Positions 9,512 through 18,300 of a DNA stretch of 41,318 nt are shown here, one piece after another (positions within the stretch are counted from its first letter, which is position 1; the number at the start of each line of letters is the position of its first letter). The stretch comes from Rhizobium sp. FKY42. Its GTDB lineage: Bacteria > Pseudomonadota > Alphaproteobacteria > Rhizobiales > Rhizobiaceae. Position numbers and translations under genes: made by a program. The notes beneath the pieces were generated by a model. It saw only the letters and a list, made by a program, of their open reading frames with translations. It had not been told where the DNA came from and did not search any database. The stretch lies in NCBI RefSeq assembly GCF_005222835.1, contig NZ_STGA01000058.1, positions 1-41,318 of the forward strand. Reading direction: 5' to 3'.

Positions 9512-12500
9512 AGGGCCTTCCTCGCCTGGTCGAGCGCTTCGAACTTGTCGAGCATCTGCTGGTATTTTTCCGGTATTGTGACCTCTGTCTGCGATTGGCT
9601 GCTGCTGCGTCCGTCCCGCAAATTGTAGGTGACCTGGGTCGAGTATCTAAGCTTGAACCAGCGCGAGATACGCACCTCGACTGAAAGCGACCCGAACGCC
9701 TCCGCTTTGCCGCTATCCTGGTAGCTGATCGACAGCATCAGTGTCAGATAAACCGACACCATCCCCCAGAGGCTGACATTGCCCGCGACGACCAGAACGA
9801 GCGATACCGAAAGACCTTGATCAGAGCCCGCCGGTCCACCGATCATCTTCTGGAAACGGATCGCTACGCTAAGCGTGATGTACACGCCACCGGAAACGGG
9901 GCCAAAGGAAAAGGCAAGCGCAGCGGAACCACCGACAGCAGCCTCGACGGACACCATGAGCCTCGGTCCGAAAGGCCGATATTCTGCTTCGATCTGGATA
10001 TATCCAGTGCCGCCAATGATGAAAAAGGAGAAGATAAACGGCAGTTCGCGCCGGGACAGGTTGAAACGGTCGGCAATGACAAAGTCGGGATAGGCGCGCA
10101 GCGAGAAGTGGTTCGCGATCTGGATGTTGCTGACGCCCGACGTGCCGAAGTTCAGCGACATGGGCGGCATGGTAAAGTCGTGCTCCACCCCGACCGGAAC
10201 ACCGCCCTCCTTGAGGAATTTGAGCCCGCCCCAGGCGTCCGGGAAGATCGATCCGAGCGTATCCTGGATCATTTGCATGGCGCGATGGATGCGGATCTTG
10301 CGCGGGTCGAGCGTGAAATCGAGATGCCCTTTGCTGCTGTAACTAATCAGCACATCCTCAAGCGCGGCCATGACCTCGCCGCCGACCACCATCTCGATCG
10401 TCGTCGTCAGCAGAGCCTGGTCCGTAATCGTGATTTCCTTCTGGTCCTTGGACGCTTCCGCCCGTAGGAACGCCTTAAGCAGACTGCTCTTCAGGAAGAA
10501 CGTGAATATACCGTGAGAGAATAACTCTTCGCGATCGGGCATGGGCGCATTGACATCGGCACGAGCCCAGGCCCGTCCGGCCTTCGGGTCAATGTCGTGT
10601 GTGATTTTTACGGCATTGGCGATGCCGCCCGGTATCTTCGCGCGCGGCAGCATTCCGGAAAAATTGATGCCAAAATCCGGTATCAATCGTCGCAGCAGCG
10701 TGTCCTTGTCGACATCGAGGCGGAAGGTGTCGCCAAATTCCTTGAAGTTGAAATCAAGGCCGACGGACTTGAGACCGTCACCCAGCTGATTGAGCATGCC
10801 GCGCACTGGCGTCGTCTCGAGCGCATCCTTCGCCTCGTCGAGAAGAATGCGGATGCGCTCCGCATTGGTCCGGAAGGTCGCGATCTCGGGCGCTTGGGTT
10901 GCCGCGGAGAAGAGCTGCAATGCCAGTCCGGGCAGCGCCGAAGCCTTCGCCGAACCGATCTGCGATAAAACATCGGCGCCGCGATCAATGTAGCTGCGGA
11001 CGTTTTCTCCGGCCTCGGCGAAGCGGTTGGCAATCTCTGCTGTTGCTCCTAGCAGTCTGTCAACGCCGGCCCGTGTGTCTTTCCACTTGCTAGGATCGAG
11101 GATGCCGCCGGAGAACGCGTCCAGGATCGGCTTCAACTCCGCGGCTGCCTGCTGCGCTGCGGACTCCAGCCCATCCCGGATGGAATTGCGGGCCGCGATT
11201 GCCTCCTCGCAGAGCTTCTTGGCATCACTTACCGCGGCCAGAGGCAGGGCTGTGAAGCTGTCGATCGCCGCCTCTGCTTTCTGGGATATCTGCAGGATCA
11301 CAGCTCGGGTATGAGCCTTTATGCTGTCGGCCTCCGTCGGCCAGTCCGCGGCGAAGACAGTGTCGAGGATCGGATTAACCACTTGGGCCATGAATTGCTC
11401 CACAAGCGATTGTTCAATGGTGGCCTGAGCGTTTTTGACCCTGTCGTCGAAGGAAGCAAGCCAGCTGTCGATCGCGCCAAGCGCCGTGTTTGTAGCTTGT
11501 CCGATGCTGGACAGTTCCACGTCGATCCAGTTCACGGCTCGCTCGACGGCGATGTCGAGAGGAAGCATACCCTCACGCCACTGGTCAAAAATCGCCTGAG
11601 CGCTGGCCGTGAGTAAACCTTCAAGCTTATCAAGCTCGACCACGAGCGCAAGAGACAGGGTCTGCAACTCTTCTTGGGTGAAGTCGACGGCAGCTTTCGT
11701 GGCGGCCTCTGACGAATCGAGGGCAGCCACAGCTACAGCTTTCGCGCTGTCGAAGATGGTTTTCGTTGCCGAGTTGAAGTCAGCCGTGATTAGCTTTAGG
11801 GCCCCAACCCCGTCCTTTAGATCTTTAATTTTCTTGCCGAGATTAACAGCGCCAAGGGTTAGTTGGAGCTGGCTAAGCACTGCGCTTGCCGCGGCCTTTG
11901 CCTGCGGATCTGAGATGCTGTCGATCGCGGTTTGCAGATTAGCGATTGTCCCGTTGATAGCAGGCTGCAGGCCATCGGCCGCGTCGATCACCGGGCGAAA
12001 CAGCATATCGACAAGCTGTGCGTAGTCCGCCGCCGCAGCGTCGGTCGACTTTTTGAGGTTTATCACCTGCGCTATGCACGCGCTGATGCGGCCCCCGAGC
12101 GCTGAGGCCGCACCACCGATCTCTACCGCAAATCGCTGGCGCGCCTCCGCAAGCGCCGCCTGCCCTTCCATCGCCACGGCGTCGAACTCGTCATGAACCT
12201 GTTTAATGGCCTTATCGAAACGATTGATCGACCACGGCTTCTCGTCATCATAGGCGTTGCGCAAGGCCTTAAGGCGCGCACGCGCGCGCATCATCGCGCT
12301 CTCGGCATCGCTACGCCAATCGCCCACGATCGCGCGGGCTGTCGCGATCTCGCTACGGATGGACACGACACCTTGCGAAGCCTGTGTCAGGATATCGCTC
12401 GTCGCCTCGACAATTTCCCGTTCCGCCAAATCGCGGACGTCTTCTCTGGTCGGCAATGCCAGCGGTTCCAACGCGGCTATCGCCTCCGTCTCTGCCTGCC

Positions 12501-15500
12501 TTATCATCTCTAGCAGCAGCAGCTTGCGCTTCTGAATGGTTCCAGCAGCCTTGGTCGCGATCTGGTCGCAATCGGCGCTTTCCATAGACCATGCTTCCGC
12601 GATCAAGGTCGGTGCACCGTCAGCGAATTCTTTGACCTTGTTCAGCACGCTCTCGCCGCGGGAAAGGAAGGTGTCGATCTCCTTGACGCCTGCGACATCG
12701 GCCATTGCCCCGAGGGCAGCCTTTAGATCGGTGAGTTGCGCGGGTGTGGGCTCGTTGTCCCCAATCGTCTTCAGCAAGGCCACCACCTTGCCATAAGTCG
12801 GGATGGCTGTTGGCTGGTTGCCCGTGCCGTACGGAAGAACCAAGTCAGGTTTCAGCAATGCTTGGGGTTCCCCGGCCCTCAGCCTATGACCAAGTTCGGT
12901 TTTGATCGAGTCCTTCGCCGGAACAGATCCCGGTGCACGCATCAGTGATACCGATTCCAGCCCCGCGAAAATCGGCTTATCCCCACGCTCTGCGTTCAGC
13001 CGAGTCCGGATCGCTGAGGGCGCCAAGCGCCAGGTGAAACGGCGCAGGCCGGGCAGGATGCGTATTGACGCTGCTTTGCGCGCCAGCTGTTGTTCTCCGT
13101 CTCGCATCCTTTCTGCGTCGCTTTTGTTGCCGACAAGAGCGTCGGCGCTTGCCGCCACGTCGCGCAGAAAGTCCATATGTCCGAAGGGCGACGTATCGAT
13201 GCCATCGCGGATCGGCCAACGATCGGTGTTCGCCGTCGTCTCGGCTGCTTTCGCATCGGTATAAAAATAAAGATGCGCAACGTCGAGGCATTCCTGAACG
13301 GCCTGCGGCCGCTCGCCACCACCCTCGCCGGCTGTGACGAAGGCGACATCTGGGAAGGGGTAGACTTGTGGACGCAGTTCGGCCTCACCTCGGTTCCAGA
13401 GCGGCACTTCCCACCCCTCTGTCCCGACGTCCCGACCCCAGGCACTGTTGACATGGATGACACAGGAGTTAAAGCGCACCTCCTCCAGGAACCCCCGGCT
13501 ACGGGGTGCGACATCCTCAATATCTGGATAGCGACGGCTGGGCTGCAGGATCTCGATGAACTCTTCCACCTTGCGCAAGACCGGTCGCCGCGTGCGGGTT
13601 GGCTGATGCGGATAAGGTGCAAATTGTGCCGAGGCGGCAGTCGTGCGCTCGTAGATAACGACATGCTTGGCGCGGTGCCAAAGCCCGGCAATGCGTCCGA
13701 GAACCTCGACACGATGCTTGTGCAACCGGCCTTCGCGTGTCTCGGTGATGACGGTAATATAGCCATTGAGAAATCTGACTGTCTGGTTGCCGCTGTCGCC
13801 CATCGGGGTCAACGCGATCGAACCAAGCGTACCGTCCGATGACGACGGGTTCTCTGCAAATACACGCGTCACATTGGCGGATTCGAGCGGCCACATGGCG
13901 CCGCCTGCAAGACCGCGCTCGTGAAAGCGCGGCGGTGCAAGTCCGCTTGCTGTCGATTTTGCCTCATACTCGCCCGCCTTGACCGGCGGCGCGAGAAGCG
14001 CAGTGCTGCGCAAAGCGAAGGTTAGCCCACTGTCGAACTGGGATGGCACGAATGGATCGGAACGACGGGTGTCGAGTGACCATACCTCGAGACGTTCCGG
14101 TCGGCGCTGAAATGCCTTGCGCAACTCTCTCCAACGGGTAGCGGTCGCATCCTTTTTCTCGTCAGCCTTGACCATCCGACCGGTCAGAGCCTCTAGCTCT
14201 GCCACGCGTGGACCAGACCGGCCATCCTCGGCCGGCGGCACAACAAGACCCGTCGAAAGACCATAAAGCAGCTCGGTGCGCAGTGCCGTCAGTTTGCGAC
14301 CGATGCCGAAATCGCTCGAACCGGTGAAAAGATCGCGCGCCCGATATTCGGGAAGCATATACGCACGCGCCAGATCGGAGGGATCGACCCAAAGTACGGT
14401 GGGCGGAGAATATCGCATATCGACCGCATGCTTACGCGTGACATCCGTCTGTGGCGGCGCGGGCCTGATCGGAACCGTTCGATTGATGGGATCGTGTATC
14501 TCAAGCATACCCGGTTTGTCGGCGGCCTCACCGGTGGACGACGCCGGACGGACAAACATGTAATCGGCGTCTTGTAGAAACATGTTCCAGTCGCGTGTGT
14601 CGCTGTCATACTGCGCCACCGGACGATCCTCGCCCCCTTGCGACAATGGCTGGCGGCTGAACCGATAGGCCGAAAAGGGCGCGTCGCTAAGCACGGTAAA
14701 GGTTGCAAACGGGACATCCCCGGCAGCCTGCTTACGCTCCGACAGACTCGCTGTAAGCTGCCAGTCGTTGTCGTCCTGCAGCGTTTCCCTCATGCGCAGA
14801 ATGAAAGTCGAGCGCTCAGGCTCTGGAGAAGCCACTGTCAGGGTCTCGCGGATCAAAAGATCGGCCGGGCGGGACGTTCTGTCGCCATGGGCGACATCGA
14901 CGGTTACCGGCTCCGCAATATCAATTGCGAAAGAGAAATCCCATTCGAGGCCGATCTTCGGCGCCCGGTCTGACGCATGGCGCGCGTCCACCATTGGCCG
15001 GTGTCGGCGCACGATCCTCAGTCTGTTGTCGGTTCCTGTTAAAAGTAGCCCGTCGCGCGCGAAGGCGAGTGATCCGAGCCGCGTCTCAAGACCCGCGAAA
15101 TGCTTCTTGCTTCCGACGTGAAGCGTGGCGCTAGCCGGGTCGTTGCCGATCGCGACACTGATACTGCTTTCGTCATCATCACGACCCGCATCACCAGCGA
15201 GGAGCGCGCCATCGAAAGCGATACGCACATGGTTGTGATCGTGCGCAGGATTGGCCGTGTCACCAACTTTCTCATTGAAGGCCGGCTGCACCATCCTCAG
15301 CGGCACTGGCTTTCCCGATGACGGGGGAATACGCCAGCCGACATCCTTCGCCGGGCGGGACAGCAATGGAGGTTGAGGCTTGTCGTCGAGCTGATCGGTG
15401 TTGAGTGTAATGTCGAACTGTGAAACAGCTTGCTTATCGGCATGCCGTCTAGTGATGCTGGCACCTTGAGCCGTCTGGTTAAGTGCGCAATATAGCTGGC

Positions 15501-16758
15501 GTGCGATAGCCAGCAGAGGCATCGCAAGCCTGTCGCCACCCGAGGCAGAGATGAAGTCCGGCATCGTCGACTGGGGCTGGCGCAACGTCGTCGGCATACC
15601 ACCACGAGCCAGCCTCGAAAGCCGTGCCGCCTCCTCTAGCCCGCCGCCACGCAGGATCATGCGATCGCGTTTGTCAAACGGCGTCTTGACGTCACTGCTT
15701 CCAAGATTTCCATCTTTAAGCATCGCTGTTGAGACGAACCGTAGCGCGGCTCGGAAGTCGGTATTTGCCATTTTGGCCGGACTTGCGAGCAACTCTTTCA
15801 CCGTCTGATCTGTAAGTCTGACGTGCCAATGGCATTCGGCGGTGACTTTCCCGCCATCTATGTCCAGAACACCGCCATATTGCAGGCTAAGATCAAGTCG
15901 TGCGGCGCCGCTCTCGAGTACCACGCCATCTTGTTCGATAAGATTGAGATCTCCCCGAACGGCGAGAAGGTAAATATACTCCTCGTTCGACACAGCGTGA
16001 GACTGATACTCTACGACGTGATTTACCACCGTGCCTTTTTGTCCAGGGAACCCCATCGCGGCAAGGAGCGATTGCATGTGCGGAACATCCGTTTCCGCCG
16101 GTACGTCAATGACGTGCCTATCGGCATCTACAGTTGTGGCGACGGCGTAATCGCCGAATTTGTACTGTTTCCGAACGACACCTGTCCCGCCCGAAGGTCC
16201 GGTCAAAAGGAGCTGTGGCTTGGTAAAATCGGTGCCGTTTACTGTAAAGTCGAACAACGCGCCAAGACTGATGGCGCCACCTGTCTCTCCCGGCGCTGCA
16301 GCGTCACGACCGATAGCCACCGGCGTCGGGAAGGCAAGCTCGAACCGGAATTCGTAAGACCGGTAACCCGGTTCGTCGCTATTGCCAAAGGTGATGCATG
16401 ATGTGCGTGAGACGCCGTTGTACACGTAGGACGGCACCAGCGGAAAGCGCTCGGTCGGAAGCGCTGCCGAGGCCTTACTAAATTGGTCAAGAAAGAGCGC
16501 ATCGAAAACAAAGAGTGTGCGGCCGGGCTTAGTTCCCTTGCCCTTGCAAGCCCAGAACGCGACCTCGCTCTTGTCCTTAAGATCACTGACAATTCGCTTG
16601 AACGCGACCGGTTCAAAAATATTGTCAGTTGCGGGCGGCGTTGCGGATGGCAATGGCGGAAAACCGCCCGCTCCAAGGAGCGAAAACCGTACGAATGTCT
16701 GATAGGGGCCCGCCTCGGTTTCGGCGGAATGGAATATCTCAAATATGTTCGCGGCCAT
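9508..16758 (-). CDS. Giant hypothetical protein, about 2416 aa, with central coiled-coil
   Basis: An intact 7.2-kb frame, first gene of the three-gene operon. I do not recognise the family. The first 1330 or so residues are mostly beta-like, with aspartate- and proline-rich loops. The next 650 residues (nucleotides of about 12760 to 10800) are strongly helical, alanine/glutamate/lysine-rich and probably coiled-coil. The last 430 residues contain many short alternating hydrophobic segments such as GGTGYIQIEAEY and SVSLVLVVAGNV, suggesting a beta structure with membrane or lipid contact. No signal peptide is visible. The start is uncertain: ATG 16758 (MAANIFEIFHSAE) is chosen because the in-frame TTG at 16851 and GTG at 16836 would add an arginine-rich extension, but no start has a strong ribosome binding site. 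The stop overlaps the next start, implying coupled synthesis with the 2065-aa protein. Confidence 0.75.
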   Translation of the reverse strand: MAANIFEIFHSAETEAGPYQTFVRFSLLGAGGFPPLPSATPPATDNIFEPVAFKRIVSDLKDKSEVAFWACKGKGTKPGRTLFVFDALFLDQFSKASAALPTERFPLVPSYVYNGVSRTSCITFGNSDEPGYRSYEFRFELAFPTPVAIGRDAAAPGETGGAISLGALFDFTVNGTDFTKPQLLLTGPSGGTGVVRKQYKFGDYAVATTVDADRHVIDVPAETDVPHMQSLLAAMGFPGQKGTVVNHVVEYQSHAVSNEEYIYLLAVRGDLNLIEQDGVVLESGAARLDLSLQYGGVLDIDGGKVTAECHWHVRLTDQTVKELLASPAKMANTDFRAALRFVSTAMLKDGNLGSSDVKTPFDKRDRMILRGGGLEEAARLSRLARGGMPTTLRQPQSTMPDFISASGGDRLAMPLLAIARQLYCALNQTAQGASITRRHADKQAVSQFDITLNTDQLDDKPQPPLLSRPAKDVGWRIPPSSGKPVPLRMVQPAFNEKVGDTANPAHDHNHVRIAFDGALLAGDAGRDDDESSISVAIGNDPASATLHVGSKKHFAGLETRLGSLAFARDGLLLTGTDNRLRIVRRHRPMVDARHASDRAPKIGLEWDFSFAIDIAEPVTVDVAHGDRTSRPADLLIRETLTVASPEPERSTFILRMRETLQDDNDWQLTASLSERKQAAGDVPFATFTVLSDAPFSAYRFSRQPLSQGGEDRPVAQYDSDTRDWNMFLQDADYMFVRPASSTGEAADKPGMLEIHDPINRTVPIRPAPPQTDVTRKHAVDMRYSPPTVLWVDPSDLARAYMLPEYRARDLFTGSSDFGIGRKLTALRTELLYGLSTGLVVPPAEDGRSGPRVAELEALTGRMVKADEKKDATATRWRELRKAFQRRPERLEVWSLDTRRSDPFVPSQFDSGLTFALRSTALLAPPVKAGEYEAKSTASGLAPPRFHERGLAGGAMWPLESANVTRVFAENPSSSDGTLGSIALTPMGDSGNQTVRFLNGYITVITETREGRLHKHRVEVLGRIAGLWHRAKHVVIYERTTAASAQFAPYPHQPTRTRRPVLRKVEEFIEILQPSRRYPDIEDVAPRSRGFLEEVRFNSCVIHVNSAWGRDVGTEGWEVPLWNRGEAELRPQVYPFPDVAFVTAGEGGGERPQAVQECLDVAHLYFYTDAKAAETTANTDRWPIRDGIDTSPFGHMDFLRDVAASADALVGNKSDAERMRDGEQQLARKAASIRILPGLRRFTWRLAPSAIRTRLNAERGDKPIFAGLESVSLMRAPGSVPAKDSIKTELGHRLRAGEPQALLKPDLVLPYGTGNQPTAIPTYGKVVALLKTIGDNEPTPAQLTDLKAALGAMADVAGVKEIDTFLSRGESVLNKVKEFADGAPTLIAEAWSMESADCDQIATKAAGTIQKRKLLLLEMIRQAETEAIAALEPLALPTREDVRDLAEREIVEATSDILTQASQGVVSIRSEIATARAIVGDWRSDAESAMMRARARLKALRNAYDDEKPWSINRFDKAIKQVHDEFDAVAMEGQAALAEARQRFAVEIGGAASALGGRISACIAQVINLKKSTDAAAADYAQLVDMLFRPVIDAADGLQPAINGTIANLQTAIDSISDPQAKAAASAVLSQLQLTLGAVNLGKKIKDLKDGVGALKLITADFNSATKTIFDSAKAVAVAALDSSEAATKAAVDFTQEELQTLSLALVVELDKLEGLLTASAQAIFDQWREGMLPLDIAVERAVNWIDVELSSIGQATNTALGAIDSWLASFDDRVKNAQATIEQSLVEQFMAQVVNPILDTVFAADWPTEADSIKAHTRAVILQISQKAEAAIDSFTALPLAAVSDAKKLCEEAIAARNSIRDGLESAAQQAAAELKPILDAFSGGILDPSKWKDTRAGVDRLLGATAEIANRFAEAGENVRSYIDRGADVLSQIGSAKASALPGLALQLFSAATQAPEIATFRTNAERIRILLDEAKDALETTPVRGMLNQLGDGLKSVGLDFNFKEFGDTFRLDVDKDTLLRRLIPDFGINFSGMLPRAKIPGGIANAVKITHDIDPKAGRAWARADVNAPMPDREELFSHGIFTFFLKSSLLKAFLRAEASKDQKEITITDQALLTTTIEMVVGGEVMAALEDVLISYSSKGHLDFTLDPRKIRIHRAMQMIQDTLGSIFPDAWGGLKFLKEGGVPVGVEHDFTMPPMSLNFGTSGVSNIQIANHFSLRAYPDFVIADRFNLSRRELPFIFSFFIIGGTGYIQIEAEYRPFGPRLMVSVEAAVGGSAALAFSFGPVSGGVYITLSVAIRFQKMIGGPAGSDQGLSVSLVLVVAGNVSLWGMVSVYLTLMLSISYQDSGKAEAFGSLSVEVRISRWFKLRYSTQVTYNLRDGRSSSQSQTEVTIPEKYQQMLDKFEALDQARKAL

Positions 16759-17289
16759 CGCAGTGGCGGCCGCCTCATCCGAGGTCGCTCCAAACCGGAA
16801 ACGTCCAAAAACTCGGAATGATCTTAATATTACCACGGCTCGCCCCCCCAAAGTCTGATCGTATTGAGCGCCCCCATTGTTGCCTCCCCAGCTTCAGTGA
16901 TCCGATTTCAGCAGATGCCACGACCCGTCGCCAGCCGCGATAAGGCCATCGCGGCGACAATCAGCGTGTATAGAGGGGCTAGAAAAATGCGATGCAATGA
17001 CCGACTTACTGCAAGCTTTGCCAGACAAGTACTTGGCGCAGCACGGCTTTCATTCGGTATGAGACATAGTATTTTTGATTTTGACGATGTCAAGTTGTAT
17101 AAAATACCAAACAAAGCGCAGAAGATGCACTGTCTTGCCGGGCGCTCACCCTTTCCGAGGTTTGGAAAGCCTCGTCTTCAGCAATCCTGGCCGCGACAGC
17201 GGCTTGCGACTCCACACCGGCTTTCGGTGCGTCGACTTTCGCGACCGACATCCAGCGCTTCGAACCACTTCTGGCAATCACTTTCCTGC
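16759..17289. other. Leader and promoter region of the giant-protein operon
   Basis: About 530 bases between the giant-protein start and the imuA remnant, which points the same way. It holds the promoter at 17066-17093 and otherwise no convincing gene. Short minus-strand frames at 17090-17281 and 17178-17372 show no family resemblance that I can defend, although imuB would normally follow imuA at this point. Confidence 0.4.
17066..17093 (-). promoter_or_regulatory. Predicted promoter of the giant-protein operon
   Basis: On the minus strand TTGACA (17093-17088) and TACTAT (17071-17066) are separated by 16 bases. The -35 hexamer is perfect and lies in the small palindrome TTGAC-GAT-GTCAA (17081-17093), which could serve as a repressor site. 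The start codon choices are about 210 to 300 bases downstream, giving a long leader. Confidence 0.45.
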
Positions 17290-17892
17290 TTAGGCGGTAT
17301 AGAGGGATCGGGTCGACGAATGATTTCCATCAGCGGATCCGGAAGATAGACCGAGACGGCCCCTATCATCACACGCTCTCACGAGAAACTCAGCACACTC
17401 ACCCGCTTTCACGCGCATCAATTCCAGAAGCCATTGAGCCCTCCTCACACCCGAAACTGGCAGTTCTTGCGATGGCATGAAGCTCACCCGCCACCGCGTT
17501 GTCGAAGCCGTCGGCTGCCCGAAATCGTTCGCCTCCGTTTGCCGTCTCCAGCGTCGGACGGCGGTGGCCATGGTTCCAGTCTTTTCGGCGACAAGCTGGA
17601 GACGCCGCGAGGCCGTCATCGGCAATCGAACGAGTTCTCCGACGACGACACCGAGGCCGCCGAAGGACAGGCACTCCTCCATGCTCGCCAGGACGTCCTC
17701 CTCCTTGTCCCCCTCGATGAATACGACCCGGTCGGGATGAAGGCCGACTTGCGCCAGCGCAGGCATGAAGAGGTCGGGCCTCGTCAGGCACCATGCCACC
17801 TGCCCCTTTGTCCGGGCGGCTACGGCCGATCGCAGCGAAAGCAGGATGGGAAATGGGAAAGCTCTGAGGAGCGGTATTCCCGCTTTCTGCAA
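17290..17892 (-). pseudogene. imuA: imuA remnant (5' truncated)
   Basis: The frame encodes the C-terminal two thirds of ImuA, the RecA/SulA-like partner of the ImuB-DnaE2 translesion mutagenesis system of alphaproteobacteria. Recognisable blocks are ALAQVGLHPDRVVFIEGD, MEECLSFGGLGVVVGE, LPMTASRRLQLVAEKTGT, RRWRRQTEANDFGQPTAS and GVRRAQWLLELMRVKAGE. The intact family member is longer and has an N-terminal LexA-regulated start; here upstream sequence is unrelated and an in-frame stop occurs about 45 bases above the TTG at 17892. The natural C-terminus seems to be present. No imuB or dnaE2 follows. The break coincides with the 5' edge of another gene fragment on the opposite strand, so this looks like a deletion scar. 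Inactive in all likelihood. Confidence 0.75.
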
Positions 17893-17961
17893 GATCGGTC
17901 TGAACTTCTGAGCACGGATGCGACGCGACCATTCCTAGCCTCACTTGCTTTACTTGCGAAG

Positions 17962-18300
17962 GTGGTCCGTACAAAGACCGTTAGAAAAGGTACGGGCAGT
18001 TATTGGGTAAAGCATATCGCCGAAAATTTCGAATGCACATATCCCGAAGGCGAGCCGCTAGGTCCACACTACGTTCCGAACGGCGTCCTGATTGCAGCTG
18101 CGATACACGCAGGTTTCCTGACCAAATCGCACTATGACGAACTTGGCTACCACTCGCTGAACGTGACCTTCAACATGTCCAAACCCTGCTCGGAGGATCT
18201 CGACTACGCCATTCGGCCCGATAGCGGTCGGTCTCAGGACCGGCGCCGGGAAGAGGAAAGACGGGCTTCGAAACGGAGCGGGCGACGCCGGTGGGTCTAA
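17962..18300 (+). pseudogene. 3' fragment of a conserved rhizobial hypothetical gene
   Basis: About 110 residues with clear protein character: KGTGSYWVKHIAENFECTY, PEGEPLGPHYVPNGVLIAAA, HAGFLTKSHYDELGY and a C-terminal IRPDSGRSQDRRR. I recall conserved hypothetical proteins of Rhizobiales plasmids with this pattern, of unknown function. The family-like sequence begins abruptly near 17930, where it meets the imuA remnant of the opposite strand, and the only nearby start is GTG 17962 without a good ribosome binding site. The fragment may be expressed but is more likely a relic. Its stop overlaps the end of the convergent helicase gene by a few bases. Confidence 0.5.

Noticed and set aside
9508..16851. 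TcA-type insecticidal toxin
   Set aside because: Only the size and the coiled-coil resemble it. No TcA or TcB sequence motif, RHS repeats or neuraminidase-like region was seen.
17090..17372. imuB start after imuA
   Set aside because: The short frames following imuA show no defensible ImuB Y-family polymerase motif.
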